A stretch of DNA of 64,000 nt from Onthophagus taurus (taxonomy: Eukaryota > Arthropoda > Insecta > Coleoptera > Scarabaeidae). This document shows, in pieces, positions 23,770 through 35,200 of the stretch. Both the position numbers and the translations under genes were made by a program. Each line of letters begins with the position of its first letter. Position 1 is the first letter of the stretch. Below the pieces are notes generated by a model, which saw only the letters and a list, made by a program, of their open reading frames with translations, made no database searches and was not told the origin of the DNA. Location of the stretch: assembly GCF_036711975.1 (NCBI RefSeq), contig NC_091972.1, forward strand, positions 35,531,001-35,595,000, in the 5' to 3' direction.

Positions 23770-24640
23770 TATTTAATTTTTCGTATTGATCAACTTTAAA
23801 CGTCTTTTTCTAAAAATTACATTTTTCCAATTTGTGCGCTTGATAAAATAATGTAAAAATATGGGAGTTACATTTTTAAACGGATTTTGTATCATCTTAT
23901 TCTCTTCTAGTCTCTTTTACAACCATTTTTACGTATGTTTTTTTATCAATAAATATGACATTTCTGGTAAAATCGGCAAAATTTTGCCAAAAATGAATAT
24001 TTTTTTAAAATCTCACTTAGTTCCCTAGTTTTTGAGTTTAAAAAAGTAATCGTTCTCGAAATTTGATTATTCGACTTCTGGTTTAAGAGAAATCCTGGAC
24101 ACCAATTAACCAATTCATTGCAGACATCTAGCGGGTGTAATTTTATTTACCGTTAATAAATAAAATACGTTTTTAAAACTAGAAAAGCTGCTTTTAAAAG
24201 CACCACAACCCGTTTTTAGAAGCACCATTTTTTTTTGAAGATTCCTTATTTAAACACCATTTATGGTCTTAAATATCTTCAGGGAGGCGTTGAACTACAA
24301 TTCATCGTCTTCCTAACGAGCGTATTGGGATCTTCCGTTGTCATCAAACCTTAATGCCATACCATGGCTAAACCATGCCAAGTCTACCACTTAACGTATG
24401 ACCACATAACGTATGACGCCTTTGGTGAAGTGCGCTTTGGTAAGGCGGATGAGTTGAAATACTGGACAGTCTTCTGTTCTGTCACTTCTTCTGTTAGTCA
24501 GCGTGAAGTTGAAAACAAGGTTAAAAACAAGCTAATCAAACATCAGATCTTTGGTCGTCTTCTTTTTCTCCAATTGCTTGGGTTGAAACTATTCAGTGCT
24601 ATCCTTACCTTATCAAACATACTTGATTTCATACAATTTC
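23770..24640. other. Serrate intron, nothing recognised
   Basis: AT-rich sequence plus a 93-codon open frame (24364-24645) with no domain I recognise and no splice context. Confidence 0.4.
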
Positions 24641-24649
24641 GTTAGGATC

Positions 24650-25990
24650 ATCATTTTCCAGAATTAGTTGTATATGTACTTCGTTGGATATATCGGATAT
24701 GGTCCACAATGCAATTCTTGTAGTTGAGAAAAGGAGTAGAGTCCTTCAACCTCGAAAAAAAAGCTTCTTAACGGTTTGGCAGGTGTATTTGGCAAACTTC
24801 AGAGGACAATCTTTGAAAATCTTAACAAGATTATCAGTAAAATCAGGTATAAAGGGAACCTTAGCAAACTTGGAGGGTATTGGAGGCTTCTCATCATCTG
24901 GGGGATGTGTCATGGGCCAATCAAGCTGCGAAGAGGATAGAGAGGGTAGAGGATTCTGCTGACAAGTGAACGGGGAAAACCATTATTACAGAAGATATCA
25001 GCCAAGAGCCTAAGATTCTTATCTCTAAATTCATGGTCGGAACTTGCTTGAGAGCCTGCTTTTCATGCTCTTAAGGGTATTTTCCTTAATTTGAATGGGA
25101 TGGCTGGAAAAGAAATTAATAAACCGACCAAAATAGGTGGGCTTCATATACCATTCTAAGACAATGCTTTGATCACTTTTTCTGAAACTAGTGAGTCCAG
25201 AAAGGGGACACTACTATTGGATTCATTTTCAATCGCAAACTGGATGTATTGATTAACAGAGTTGAACTCCCTTTTTACTTACAATAATCTGTCATGCGGT
25301 ACTAAACAAATGTCATCGACATATTTATAAATGAAAGGAGAGCTAAAGAATATACGTGTCCAAGATCCAATCCGTAGTTATGGTGGCCAAGATGGGGCTA
25401 AGGGGATTACCCATCGGAGTACTAAACTCCTGCTTGTAGAACTTTTCCGGGAAGGAGAATACCGAAGAGTTAAATAAGAACTCAATGATCTTAAGGAACA
25501 TATCATGGGGAATCTCAATTTGAGGTTGTATCAGGCTCCAGTCAGCTGATAACCTATCAATGACCAACTGCAAAGGGATGTTGGTGAAAAGGGAACCAAC
25601 ATTCGACGAGATCAGAACAAACTGAGGGGGTAACGTCACACTTCTCATCTCCTCAGCAAAAGCGAAGGAGACACTGATGTTATATGTGGTCTTACTGGTG
25701 AAGGCCAAGGATAGAATAGTGGTCAAAAAACTGGACAACCTAAGTAGGAGACCCAACAAAAGAAATTATCGGTCTAAGAGGTGATCTTTCTTGATGGATC
25801 TTAGGGAGCCCATAAAACTTGGGAGCGGTGCCATTATGACACACCAGAGACCTGTAAATCTGTTTGGAGATGTATACATTGTTGCTGTTGGTCTTCGACA
25901 TTGGGAACAATATTATTCCGGCTGCTCCAGCAGTGTTTCCTTTTCAGTTATCATCGCCAGGTACAGTTTATCTACTTTAGGCTGAAGAAT
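24650..25990 (-). pseudogene. Penelope-like retroelement remnant
   Basis: The - strand carries PKFYGLPKIHQERSPLRPI (about 25745-25830), then SNVGSLFTNIPLQLVIDRL, FLKIIEFLFNSSVFSF and KFYKQEFSTPMGNPLSPILA (25380-25620), and after a frameshift YKYVDDICLVPHDRLL (about 25290-25330). These are characteristic of Penelope-type reverse transcriptases (SLFTNVP, GTPMGSPLSPILA, KYVDD). The GIY-YIG endonuclease end was not identified. Several frames are broken. Confidence 0.7.
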
Positions 25991-27159
25991 TTAGAGAATA
26001 TTGTCAGTGATAAGATAACTCCACTACTCTCTATTGCTATGTAAAATCTTACTAGCACCATTTTCAGAACTTCTTGATCAGACAATGTTTTTAACATATC
26101 TAATATCTATCTGTCTTAGAATTGCATTTTTAGACAGTTGCTTTTGTCACATCTTTTTAATGGGATTAATGACATGATGCTGATCATACTGACTTTATAA
26201 AATTAAGTCCATGTATAAAGACATTTGTATAATCCGAATGAGTGAACGTTTATTATTACAATTGGCAAAGTGACTTAAAATGAAACCAGTTAAAATTTGT
26301 CATCTAGCAAAGCTGGAAAACACCTTTGTTTGAAATCCAGTATGCATCTTAAGTCAAGTTTTTAAGGTCGTCTGCGAAATTGAATTCTTCCTGAATTAGT
26401 TACATTCTACCGAGGCAAAGCTCAGTAGTTTTTGTAGTATGGGAGAAGGAAATTCCATTAAATGTGTATTAGTAGTCCAAAAACTATTAAAAGGAATTGA
26501 AATATTTTCTAGAATGATTGAAATATCATTTAATGCATTGTACAAGTTCTTGTAGAATTGAATTTGTTGCTGTTATCATTGTTGAGGGCTTTGCCTTTGA
26601 TAAGATACTTCTACAATCCCATGTCCCAAAAGATGATAAGCACCACACAGCTTAGCTAGCTCCGTACAATTTTATGGCATGAATTTTCTGCTTCTTGCGG
26701 ATAGTTGTGTTCGTGTTATTTCTGTAAATCAGGAGGTGGTTGCTTCTGAAGTAGCAATATCCATTATAATCTTAGAGATGACGTTAGATGCGCTTCTCGT
26801 GATTCTTTGTAGAGGGACTTTTAATGCAGTAACATTTTGCAGCTAGTATAAAGCAGATCATAGTTTCACCGTGCTTTTAAACTTGTTTGAATGAGTTACT
26901 ATGTCACCTTAGAAGCTATCCTTGTATGGCAGTTTCTGCCAAAGAGAGCAGTGTTGTGTTATGATTTTTGATATTTAGAACACCATTAAGAACGCAAAAA
27001 AGTTGTTGCATGAGGTATGAAGTCATGGAATGATCCCGTGATTGACATTATGTTGACGAATATAAATCAGGCATCCTCTACTGAGATTAATGTTGGGGTT
27101 ATACTTTTTTAAAAGTTAGATATCGATCAATTTCTAATATATATTTTTCTTTATTTCAG
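25990..27159. other. Serrate intron, nothing recognised
   Basis: No repeat boundary, ORF of note or transposon motif seen. It ends in the TTTCAG acceptor of the next exon. Confidence 0.45.
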
Positions 27160-27309
27160 AAATGGGTTCCTGTAAAATTGTTGCTACAGGAGGTGGAAGA
27201 TTATCAACAACAAGTGTATGCGGAGAACATGGACATTGTGTCAGTACATCAGGACATGGTTACAGATGTTCATGTGAACCTGGATATACAGGACAATATT
27301 GCCATGAAA
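27160..27309 (+). CDS. Ser: Serrate exon: rest of EGF10
   Basis: Completes the atypical long EGF10, with an insert (GSCKIVATGGGRLSTTSVCG) before EHGHCVSTSGHGYRCSCEPG. The Jagged family has the same enlarged tenth repeat with a GPHGKC-type core. The exon ends GAAA|GTAAGT and joins AT to give NINDC. Confidence 0.92.
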
Positions 27310-27367
27310 GTAAGTTGAAATCTTTTCTAAAAAAAAAGAATCTAATTCCAAATTTTCTTTCATGTAG

Positions 27368-27481
27368 ATATAAATGATTGTAAAATAAACCCTTGCAAAA
27401 ACGGGGGAACTTGCGTGGATAAAGTAAACGCTTTCAAATGTATCTGCAAGGAAGGTTGGGAAGGTGCCTTATGCAATATAG
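27368..27481 (+). CDS. Ser: Serrate exon: EGF11
   Basis: One calcium-binding EGF repeat ([20 protein letters not shown], then [12 protein letters not shown]). The preceding intron is 58 bp with a CATGTAG acceptor. Phase 1 out. Confidence 0.93.
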
Positions 27482-27554
27482 GTAATTTTTAAACTTCCTT
27501 ATAAAAAAATTATTTACATTTTTATTAATCTAAAAATTCCTCTAATTAACTTAG

Positions 27555-28124
27555 ATATCGATGAATGTTATCCAAATCCATGCCTCAACAACGGAAGCTG
27601 TACGGATAAAGTGGCAGATTACGAATGTGATTGTCGAAATGGTTGGAAAGGGAAGACGTGCCAATTAAAAGATGGACACTGCGACCACACCACTTGTAAA
27701 AATGGTGGAACTTGTAAAGATTTAGGAAACACTTTTGTTTGTCAATGTCCATCTGGTTGGGAAGGAACTACTTGCCACATCCCTACAAGAACCGCTTGCC
27801 GATCGAATCCTTGCTTAAACGGAGGAACATGCGTAAATAAAGGGGATTATTATCAATGTATTTGTCGCGATGGTTTCGAAGGAAATCATTGCCAAGATGA
27901 CGTTAACGATTGTATGCCACAACCTTGCTATAACGGTGGAAAATGTATCGATGGTGTTAACTGGTTTCTTTGCGAATGCGCGAAAGGTTTCACCGGACCA
28001 GATTGCCGAATCAACGTCAATGAATGTGCTTCAAATCCTTGTGCTTATGGAGGAACTTGCGTTGATGGGATTGGAGATTTTCAATGTATTTGTCCTTCAG
28101 GGAAAAGTGGAAAAACTTGTAATT
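27555..28124 (+). CDS. Ser: Serrate exon: EGF12 to EGF16
   Basis: Longest EGF exon. It encodes repeats starting DIDECYPNPC, GHCDHTTC, TACRSNPC, VNDCMPQPC and VNECASNPCAYGG, ending with SGKSGKTCN. This matches the last five EGF repeats of Jagged proteins in order. Acceptor TTAG, donor GTAAGT, phase 1 out. Together with the upstream exons, EGF2 to EGF16 are all present in the window. Confidence 0.94.
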
Positions 28125-28187
28125 GTAAGTCCACTTCTCTATTCTCAATCATTAATGTTAAATTAACATCTTTTTTTTTAATTTCAG

Positions 28188-28714
28188 TGGATGATGGCAC
28201 TTACACCCCACTTCCTGGTAGTTGTACCTGGGAAAGTCACACCTTCGAAAATAACTACACTTGGCAACACGATTGTAATAAATGCGCATGTCAAAACGGA
28301 AAAGTTAAGTGCACAAAGATTTGGTGCGGCTTAGAAAACTGTCGAAACGCTCCCAACAACGTTTGCAACACCAATCAAGTTTGTGTTCCACCAACAGTTG
28401 AATCGTGCCTAACTCCACCATGTCAACCTTACGGGGAATGTAGAGATCTCGAAAGTGGTCGAAGCATAAAACCACCTTCAGTTCCAAGTCCAAGTTCGTG
28501 TTGGCCGAATCAAGCCGTTTTAAGCAATTATTGCGCGAGAGTTACTGTATTATTAGATAGAGTAAAATTACCTCTTGGAGTTTCCGTTGAAGGACTTTGT
28601 GGGGAATTAAGAAAAGTTTTAGCTAGTTATGAGTTAACTCATGATCTTCGACACGAATTGGTACTTTTATGCGATTTGAAAATTGAGTATAACGATTCTG
28701 TTGAAGTAACTTTG
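28188..28714 (+). CDS. Ser: Serrate exon: cysteine-rich (VWC-like) domain
   Basis: Encodes the juxtamembrane cysteine-rich region that separates Serrate/Jagged from Delta ligands: GSCTWESHTFENNYTW, CNKCACQNGKVKCTKIWCG and QVCVPPTVESCLTPPC, then a less conserved stretch ending NDSVEVTL. Acceptor ATTTCAG, donor GTAAGT, phase 0 out. The 63-bp intron before it keeps the frame open, so unspliced read-through is possible in principle but would remove a consensus intron. Confidence 0.92.
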
Positions 28715-28773
28715 GTAAGTATTTAAATTTTTCTAAAACAATTTTTGATTCTAATCAAATCATTTCTTTACAG

Positions 28774-29544
28774 AGTGGAAAAGATGGTGTTTTAGAAGGT
28801 ATCCGTTATTTAGGCGAAGCAATTTCTCGTAAACAAACCGCAGTTTTAGCTCTAACCTCAATAATGGAAGTAAAAGTTGAAACGGCTCTCGTTTCTGAAG
28901 AACCACCTAGTAATAAATACCTAATTGCTTTAGTTTGCTTAATCATCATTGGATTATGTGCGGGATGCGTTGGATTCTTACTCTACATTCGTCAACGAAG
29001 AAGAAATTTAGGATTGAGCGGTGTTAATTTATCGCCATCGATGGATTCTTGCCACCGTAATCACGAAGATGAGAAGAACAACTTACAAAACGAAGAAAAT
29101 CTAAGAAGATACGCGAATCCGCTGAAGGACGAGGGAAGTTTGGCTAGTATTAATAGTGCGGGTGCGTGCGCTATGGATATACCAAAAGTGAGTGTTGTAC
29201 GTCCTTTATCGACGATTCACACGCATGAACCTTCGAGTGAAATGCTGGAGATGATTTCGGAAGCCGATTGTCCTGGAAGAAAAACTTTAATGGTTGCTCC
29301 AGGTACAAGTACGTCTGAAGGTTTAAAATTAAACGATTTAAATGATGGTTTAAAACCAACGCATAGAAATAGCCAGATTATGTTGTATAAGGCTCAAAAT
29401 CCGGATGTACGGAAGAACACCGCCGCTTTCGATGATTCTTCAGGACATAAGGACTTTAGTAAAAGTATTATAAACATAAATAAACAACGGACTTCGCAAC
29501 AGAACACTAGTGCAAGTGTTGATGTGCTTACAGTTCATGTTTAA
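28774..29544 (+). CDS. Ser: Serrate last exon: membrane helix and intracellular tail
   Basis: Starts SGKDGVLEGIRYLGEAI after a TTTACAG acceptor. A single transmembrane helix (YLIALVCLIIIGLCAGCVGF, about 28918-28985) is followed by the stop-transfer sequence RQRRRN and an intracellular tail of about 180 residues rich in Ser, Thr, Asn and Lys. The protein ends VLTVHV, with hydrophobic residues at 0 and -2 like a class II PDZ ligand (inference). The intracellular tail of this family is poorly conserved but needed for endocytosis and signalling. Confidence 0.9.
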   Translation, partial: SGKDGVLEGIRYLGEAISRKQTAVLALTSIMEVKVETALVSEEPPSNKYLIALVCLIIIGLCAGCVGFLLYIRQRRRNLGLSGVNLSPSMDSCHRNHEDEKNNLQNEENLRRYANPLKDEGSLASINSAGACAMDIPKVSVVRPLSTIHTHEPSSEMLEMISEADCPGRKTLMVAPGTSTSEGLKLNDLNDGLKPTHRNSQIMLYKAQNPDVRKNTAAFDDSSGHKDFSKSIININKQRTSQQNTSASVDVLTVHV

Positions 29545-30780
29545 TATAAAATAATGGGGCCAGTGTAATATATTGTAGATTTTTTTTTGTGTTTTTTTTA
29601 TTTTGATATTATTTTTTTTTGAAAGAGAACATTCAATTAACAACTCGCTTCTTCTAACTTATTTACAGATTTTTATAATTATACATATGACTTAATTTAG
29701 TAAAGACATAAAAAGTGGTTGAGGTGTTAATGAAGGTTCTTTTTCCTGCACTATAAAAATAAATAAAATAAAAAATTATGATAGATAGCTAAGCTATGAT
29801 CTGTATGATCTCGTGATGATAAACTTTTCAAAGTGACACAAACAAACACTTGTTTGTTCTTAGTGTGATATTATTTAATATTTTAATTCTTTTTGTTTTT
29901 TTTTTAATTAATTTTTTTAAGAAGAACAGGTTTTGTTAGATTTATATATAAAATATAACTTTTATTTAAATATAACTGATAATTATACTAGTTACTATAA
30001 AAATTTAAGATTATCTCTTTCGTGTACATAGGTTTTTGTTTTTTATCTTTTGTATTTATTATATTGTTCCTGATTTTTTTTTTTAAATATTTTAGATACA
30101 CTTAGAGTAATATACAAGAGTTCATTTAAGAAAAATTACGAGAAAAATTAAACGATTTGCTTTATTTATTCCTTTTTGTTTTTATGACCCATATTTTATA
30201 AATTTTTGTGAATATCTAAAAGAATGTTTTCTTATAAACATAGTACTCCTTTATTCTCGCCTGAAAACATACTTTTAGATCTTGATTTTTTTGTAAACGT
30301 AGCTATCGTGCATACACATCATTCCATTTTTTTGTTTGTTCTTTTCCTTACGTCTTAGCAACGCTATTATAAATAAATACTACTACTACTACTACATATT
30401 GTTGTAAATATGTAAATAAATATTCTGAGTATGCAGTATTTTACGAATAAAAAAAACTTTGTAAATGTAATCAACTAATTACACTAGATCAGAAACTACA
30501 CTGTCGAATAGTACTTATTTAAGAACAATAGGACAATAGTGCCTTCCTTGTGCCTAATACTGTGAAATGTATTTTTTTTTGTATCTGGTTATTTACAAGA
30601 CACCTAGGTTTACAAAGAAGTATTAAATAGTTTGTAATAATTTATGTATATTTTGTATAAAATCAATTGCATTTTAACGTAAAGAATAAAAATAAATAAA
30701 TCAGCTTTGTAATAAATGACGTAAACTATAGAGCTTGTGAATTTTAAGATAAATAAAGAAATCAATAAAGATTTTTAGTT
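29545..30780 (+). other. Serrate 3' UTR and polyadenylation signals
   Basis: AT-rich trailer with several AATAAA hexamers, the last two at 30752-30757 and 30764-30769. No ORF. The true cleavage site cannot be chosen from sequence alone. Confidence 0.6.
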
Positions 30781-30804
30781 TTCTTTTTATAAGTTTCCTT
30801 GAAA

Positions 30805-31210
30805 GGATAATTAACTCCTCACCTCTAATTCACCTCGAATGACCTCTAATTCACCTTGAAATACTTCAAACTGAAAATTTAATTCAAATCTCTGAGATCG
30901 CCTCCTTGAACTCACCTTGACTGACCTCTAATTCACCTTGAAGTACTTCAAACTGAACATTTAATTCAAAACTCTGAGAATCTCTCCTTGAATTCACCTC
31001 CAATGACTTCCAATTGACCTTGATTTACTTAAAATTGAAAATTTAATTCAAAACTCTGACAATGTCTCCTTGAGCTAACCTTGAATGACTTCTAACTGAC
31101 ATTGATGTACTCAAAAATGAAAAATAATTTAAAAAGTCTAAGAATGTTTCCTTGAATTCACCTTCAATGATTTCTAATTCATCTTGAAGTACTTCAAACT
31201 AAAAATTTCA
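30805..31210. repeat. 82-bp minisatellite, about five diverged copies
   Basis: The anchor TTTAATTC lies at 30878, 30960 and 31042, with weaker versions at about 31124 and 31206, giving a period of 82 bp. Units carry CCTTGAATTCACC, ATGACCTCTAATTCACC and ACTTCAAACTGAA segments. Located right after the Serrate 3' end. Confidence 0.8.
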
Positions 31211-31214
31211 TAGA

Positions 31215-31480
31215 GAGATAGAGAAAGTGAAAGAGTATACGTACCTGGGATATGGGTTCTCGGAATGTAATAAGATCGGGTCGCACGTGAGGACGATAGC
31301 AAAAATGATTTGGGAAAAAGAAAGGTTATGTTTGAGGGCTTGATGAGAAGCACAATAATGTACGGCACAGAGGTATGGGGATGGAGAGAACAAGGATTGC
31401 TGGAAGATGTACAAACAAGGTATTGGAGATGGGGTACTAGGGTTGGCAAGGGAGACTCCAGTTGACTTAACGTCTGAATT
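31215..31480 (+). pseudogene. Non-LTR retrotransposon fragment of the 45.7-47.9 kb family
   Basis: The + strand contains MFEGLMRSTIMYGTEVWGW and LEDVQTRYWRWG, nearly the same as MFDGLVRSAMMYGAEVWGW and LEDVQNRYWRWV encoded on the - strand near 46000. It is therefore a small piece of the same element family, downstream of the reverse transcriptase core. Confidence 0.75.
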
Positions 31481-32052
31481 AAAGACGTTAAGTTAGTGGC
31501 ATATGCAGATGATTTGGCCATTGTAATTTCTAGTTGGAGTAAGGAGAATATTACTAACATTGCACATAGCGTTATTAAAGTAATTAGAGATAAATTAGAG
31601 TTTATGGGTTTAAAGCTGGCACCAGAGAAAACTAAATGCGTGTTAATGATAAGTAGAGGAGAAATTGAGATTAATGTGGCAGGACATATTGTAAATTCTA
31701 GTAACTCACTCAAATACTTGGATGTAATGATTGGTGGAGACCTGAGATGGGGCCCTCATGTCGAATATGTATACACTAAGGTGCAGAAAACCATAAATGC
31801 ATTACACAGGATAATGGGTTCGACATATAACGGCTCGTGCGTTCAAACTCATTGTTTTACGCCAGAGGGTGTTTGATATATTTTTGTAATGCGCAATTTT
31901 ATTTTTGTTCTGTTTAATTGGAATGTTTATTTTTATTTTATTTTGTTTGTTTTTTTTTTTTTTCATTATACCAGTTTATATATTATTTACTTTAGTTATT
32001 TTTATAACGGTTATTACTGCGGTCTTTCGATATTTGCCGACCTTATAGGGTG
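31480..32052 (+). pseudogene. Non-LTR retrotransposon 3' part (R1-like), interrupted by gypsy
   Basis: VAYADDLAIVISSW is the catalytic YADD box of a reverse transcriptase. It continues with KLEFMGLKLAPEKTKCV and LKYLDVMIGGDLRWGPHV, typical of R1/TRAS-like elements. The frame ends at 31876 and a T-rich 3' UTR follows. That UTR is cut at 32052 by the gypsy insertion and continues at 36492. The 5' part of the element is missing. Confidence 0.7.
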
Positions 32053-32228
32053 TGTAACAACTTGAATTAAACGACTTGTTTTAAAAGTACTTAGTTGTTT
32101 TATTATTATAAAAATATCTTACACTCCATCTTATACATGTTGTCTCTCACATCTTCTGAAAAGGACCGAGAGCCCTCTATCGACACACCACGACATCTAT
32201 CTTAAAGTTAACTGACTAACGTACTACA
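32053..32228 (-). repeat. 3' LTR of the gypsy element
   Basis: 176 bp, same sequence as 36316-36491 by eye. The gag-pol stop codon lies inside it. Confidence 0.92.
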
Positions 32229-35200
32229 TCCCCCCTCCCAAGTCTATACCCAACAAAGTCCCTCAAATGTGACGGTTCCTTTATTACTCTACCCGACCTC
32301 GTTTGCACAGATGAATCTGACGGTCTTGCTATCGGTTCACAATCTTTATTAACAACAACCTTACTTAAACTAGGCTTAGTACGATTTTTTACATATATGT
32401 CACTATCGGGAATGTTGTCAATTTCAGTTAATTTAGGTCTAATTACTACATCATTATACGATTTTCGGAGATGCACACTATTGCGTCTAATATGCCTACC
32501 TGTATCTTTTTGTACAATGTATGATCTAGGTGTATCATAAACATCCACTATTTTACCTGGAGCCCATGTTTTATTATCTAAATTTTGAATTAACACATTA
32601 TCATCTTTATTAAAACTTTTAGGTTCAACTGATGTTTTATTATAACATGTTTCTGATTTTTTCTGATTATTCAACAATTGTTCATATACGTTATTACTCA
32701 TTTGCGGTTTTAAACTATTTTTAGTGCAAGGTAATTTATCCCTTAATGTTCTAGAAAATAACATTTGCGCAGGTGAATAGGACATACCCGTAATGGGCGT
32801 GTTCCTATACGTTAACAATGCCAAATATATATCTTGATCACTTTCTAAACACTTCTTCAACAATCTTTTTACTACACCTACTCCCCTTTCCGCTAAACCA
32901 TTCGACTTAGGATATCTTGGACTAGATGTTATTACTTTTATTCCCCAACTGTCAGTAAATTTTTTAAAGTTGTAACTAGAAAATGGCATATTATCAGAAA
33001 TAATAATTTCTGGAATTCCATGAACAGAGAATATTTGTTTTAATCTATTTATTACGTTACCAGCTGTTTTATTTTCCAACTCTTTAACCTCAATCCACTT
33101 ACTGTAGTAGTCAATTACAAGCAAATAGTCATGATTTTTGAACTGAAACAAGTCCATGCCAACTTTATTAAAGGGTAATTCCGGAATCTCATGACCAATA
33201 AACGTTTCTTTTGGATTCGATAAGTTGTATTTCTCACATACTTTGCATTGTCTTATAAGATTTTCTATATCCAGTGTAATTCCAGGCCAGTATAATAACG
33301 ATCTAGCTCTAGCCTTACATTTATCAATTCCTAGATGACCTGTGTGTATTATATTAAGCATTTCTTTCCTAAGTGTTTTCGGAATTATAACTTTTTTACC
33401 CCAGTACAAAATTCCATTCTGTACCGTAATGTCATTTCTCAATTTATACAGTATTTTCAGTTCCTTACCTTCAACATTCTTATTGTTTTTAGGAAACCCT
33501 TCATTGTACCACTCAATATATGTTTTTAGATTTTCGTCCTTTCGACCTTCTTTTTGTAGTTGTAACAAACGACTATCAGATATAGGTAATTCAGCACTCA
33601 TGCAATGTACTACATCTAATAAGCTCTTATCTTCTTGTCCAGTATTTTTTAAGTAATTTCTTGACAGGAAGTCTGCTATATACATCTTTGATCCAGGAAC
33701 ATACGTTACCTCCAACTTATACTTTAGTAACTTTAAAAGCATACGTTGTAATCTGGCACTGACCTTATTGATATCTTTTTTAACTATCGACACTAATGGT
33801 TTGTGGTCTGTTTCAACCTTTACCTTGTAACCATAGACAAACTGGTGATACTTTTCTACACCACAACAAATGGCGAATAATTCTTTTTCGATTGGTGCCC
33901 ATCTGACTTGAGCTTCTGTTAAGCTTTTTGAGTAAAAAGAAACGGGTTGTCCATTTTGTAATAAACACGCGCCAACCCCATTTTTTGAGCTGTCTGTTTG
34001 TAAAGTGATAGGCATTTCTTTATCAAAAACTCTCAATGTAGGTGATTGAGTTATTTTTTCTTTTAAAATTGTAAATGCTTTGTTTTCATTTTCCCCCCAA
34101 TTCCAAGAATTATCTTTTTTAGTTAACTCTCTTAGAGGGGCTGTGATTTCAGCAAACCGTGGAATAAATTTGCTTATGTAGTTACACATTCCAAGAAATT
34201 TCTGTACCCCTTTCACGTTTTTTGGTGGTTCTAATTTAAGAATTGTGTTTACATTATCAGGGTCGCAACTTATGCCTTTTTCAGACAAAATTAATCCTAA
34301 GAATTTAACTTGATTTATTCTGTATTGGACCTTATTTTTATTAAACTTAACATTAAATCTTTTTGCACGATCTATAACTGTTTGTAAAACTCTATCATGT
34401 TTTTCCAAAGTAGTTCCTGAAATAATTATATCATCAAAATAGGTCTCTACTCCTTCTATGTTATTAAAAATTGAAAACATTAAATTTTGCATTATTTCTG
34501 GAGCAGATGATATACCAAATGGCATTCGTAAGAACCGATATACTCCAAACGGTGTTCCGAAAGAACATAATTTGCTACTTTGTTTATCTAGTTTCACTTG
34601 GAAAAACCCATCTTTCATATCCAAGACTGAGAAAAACTTTTTTCCTGCTAATCTACTACAAATTTCTTCCAGAGATGGAATTTGACATTTTTCTCTTATT
34701 ATGTACTGATTTAAATATCTTGGATCCAGACAAAGTCGTAAACTTCCATCTGGTTTTTGAACTACTACTAGATTATGGCACCATTCTGTTGGTCCTTCAA
34801 CTTTTTCTATAATTTTATTACTTTCTAGTTTATTTAGAGCTATTTTCAGCTGTGGTTTAATCGATTCTGGAATTCTCCTTAGCGGTTTTATTATTGGTTC
34901 AGCATCATCTTTTAATTTAATTTTACACATGCCTATATTCCCTAAACCCTCAAACACACTTGAATTTTCTTTTATAAATTGGGTTTTATCCTTACTAACT
35001 TGGACATTTATTTTATCAACTCTTTTTATTAAACCTAATTTTAAACAATCTTCTAAACCTAGGATCGGTATTGCTCTACTTTCTTTTATAATTACAAACC
35101 TAACCTTACTTTCTTTTTCATTTATATTACATTTTAGATTAACTGTCCCTAATGGTTTTATTTTATTTCCGTTATAAACTACTAATACAGTGTTTGTTTT

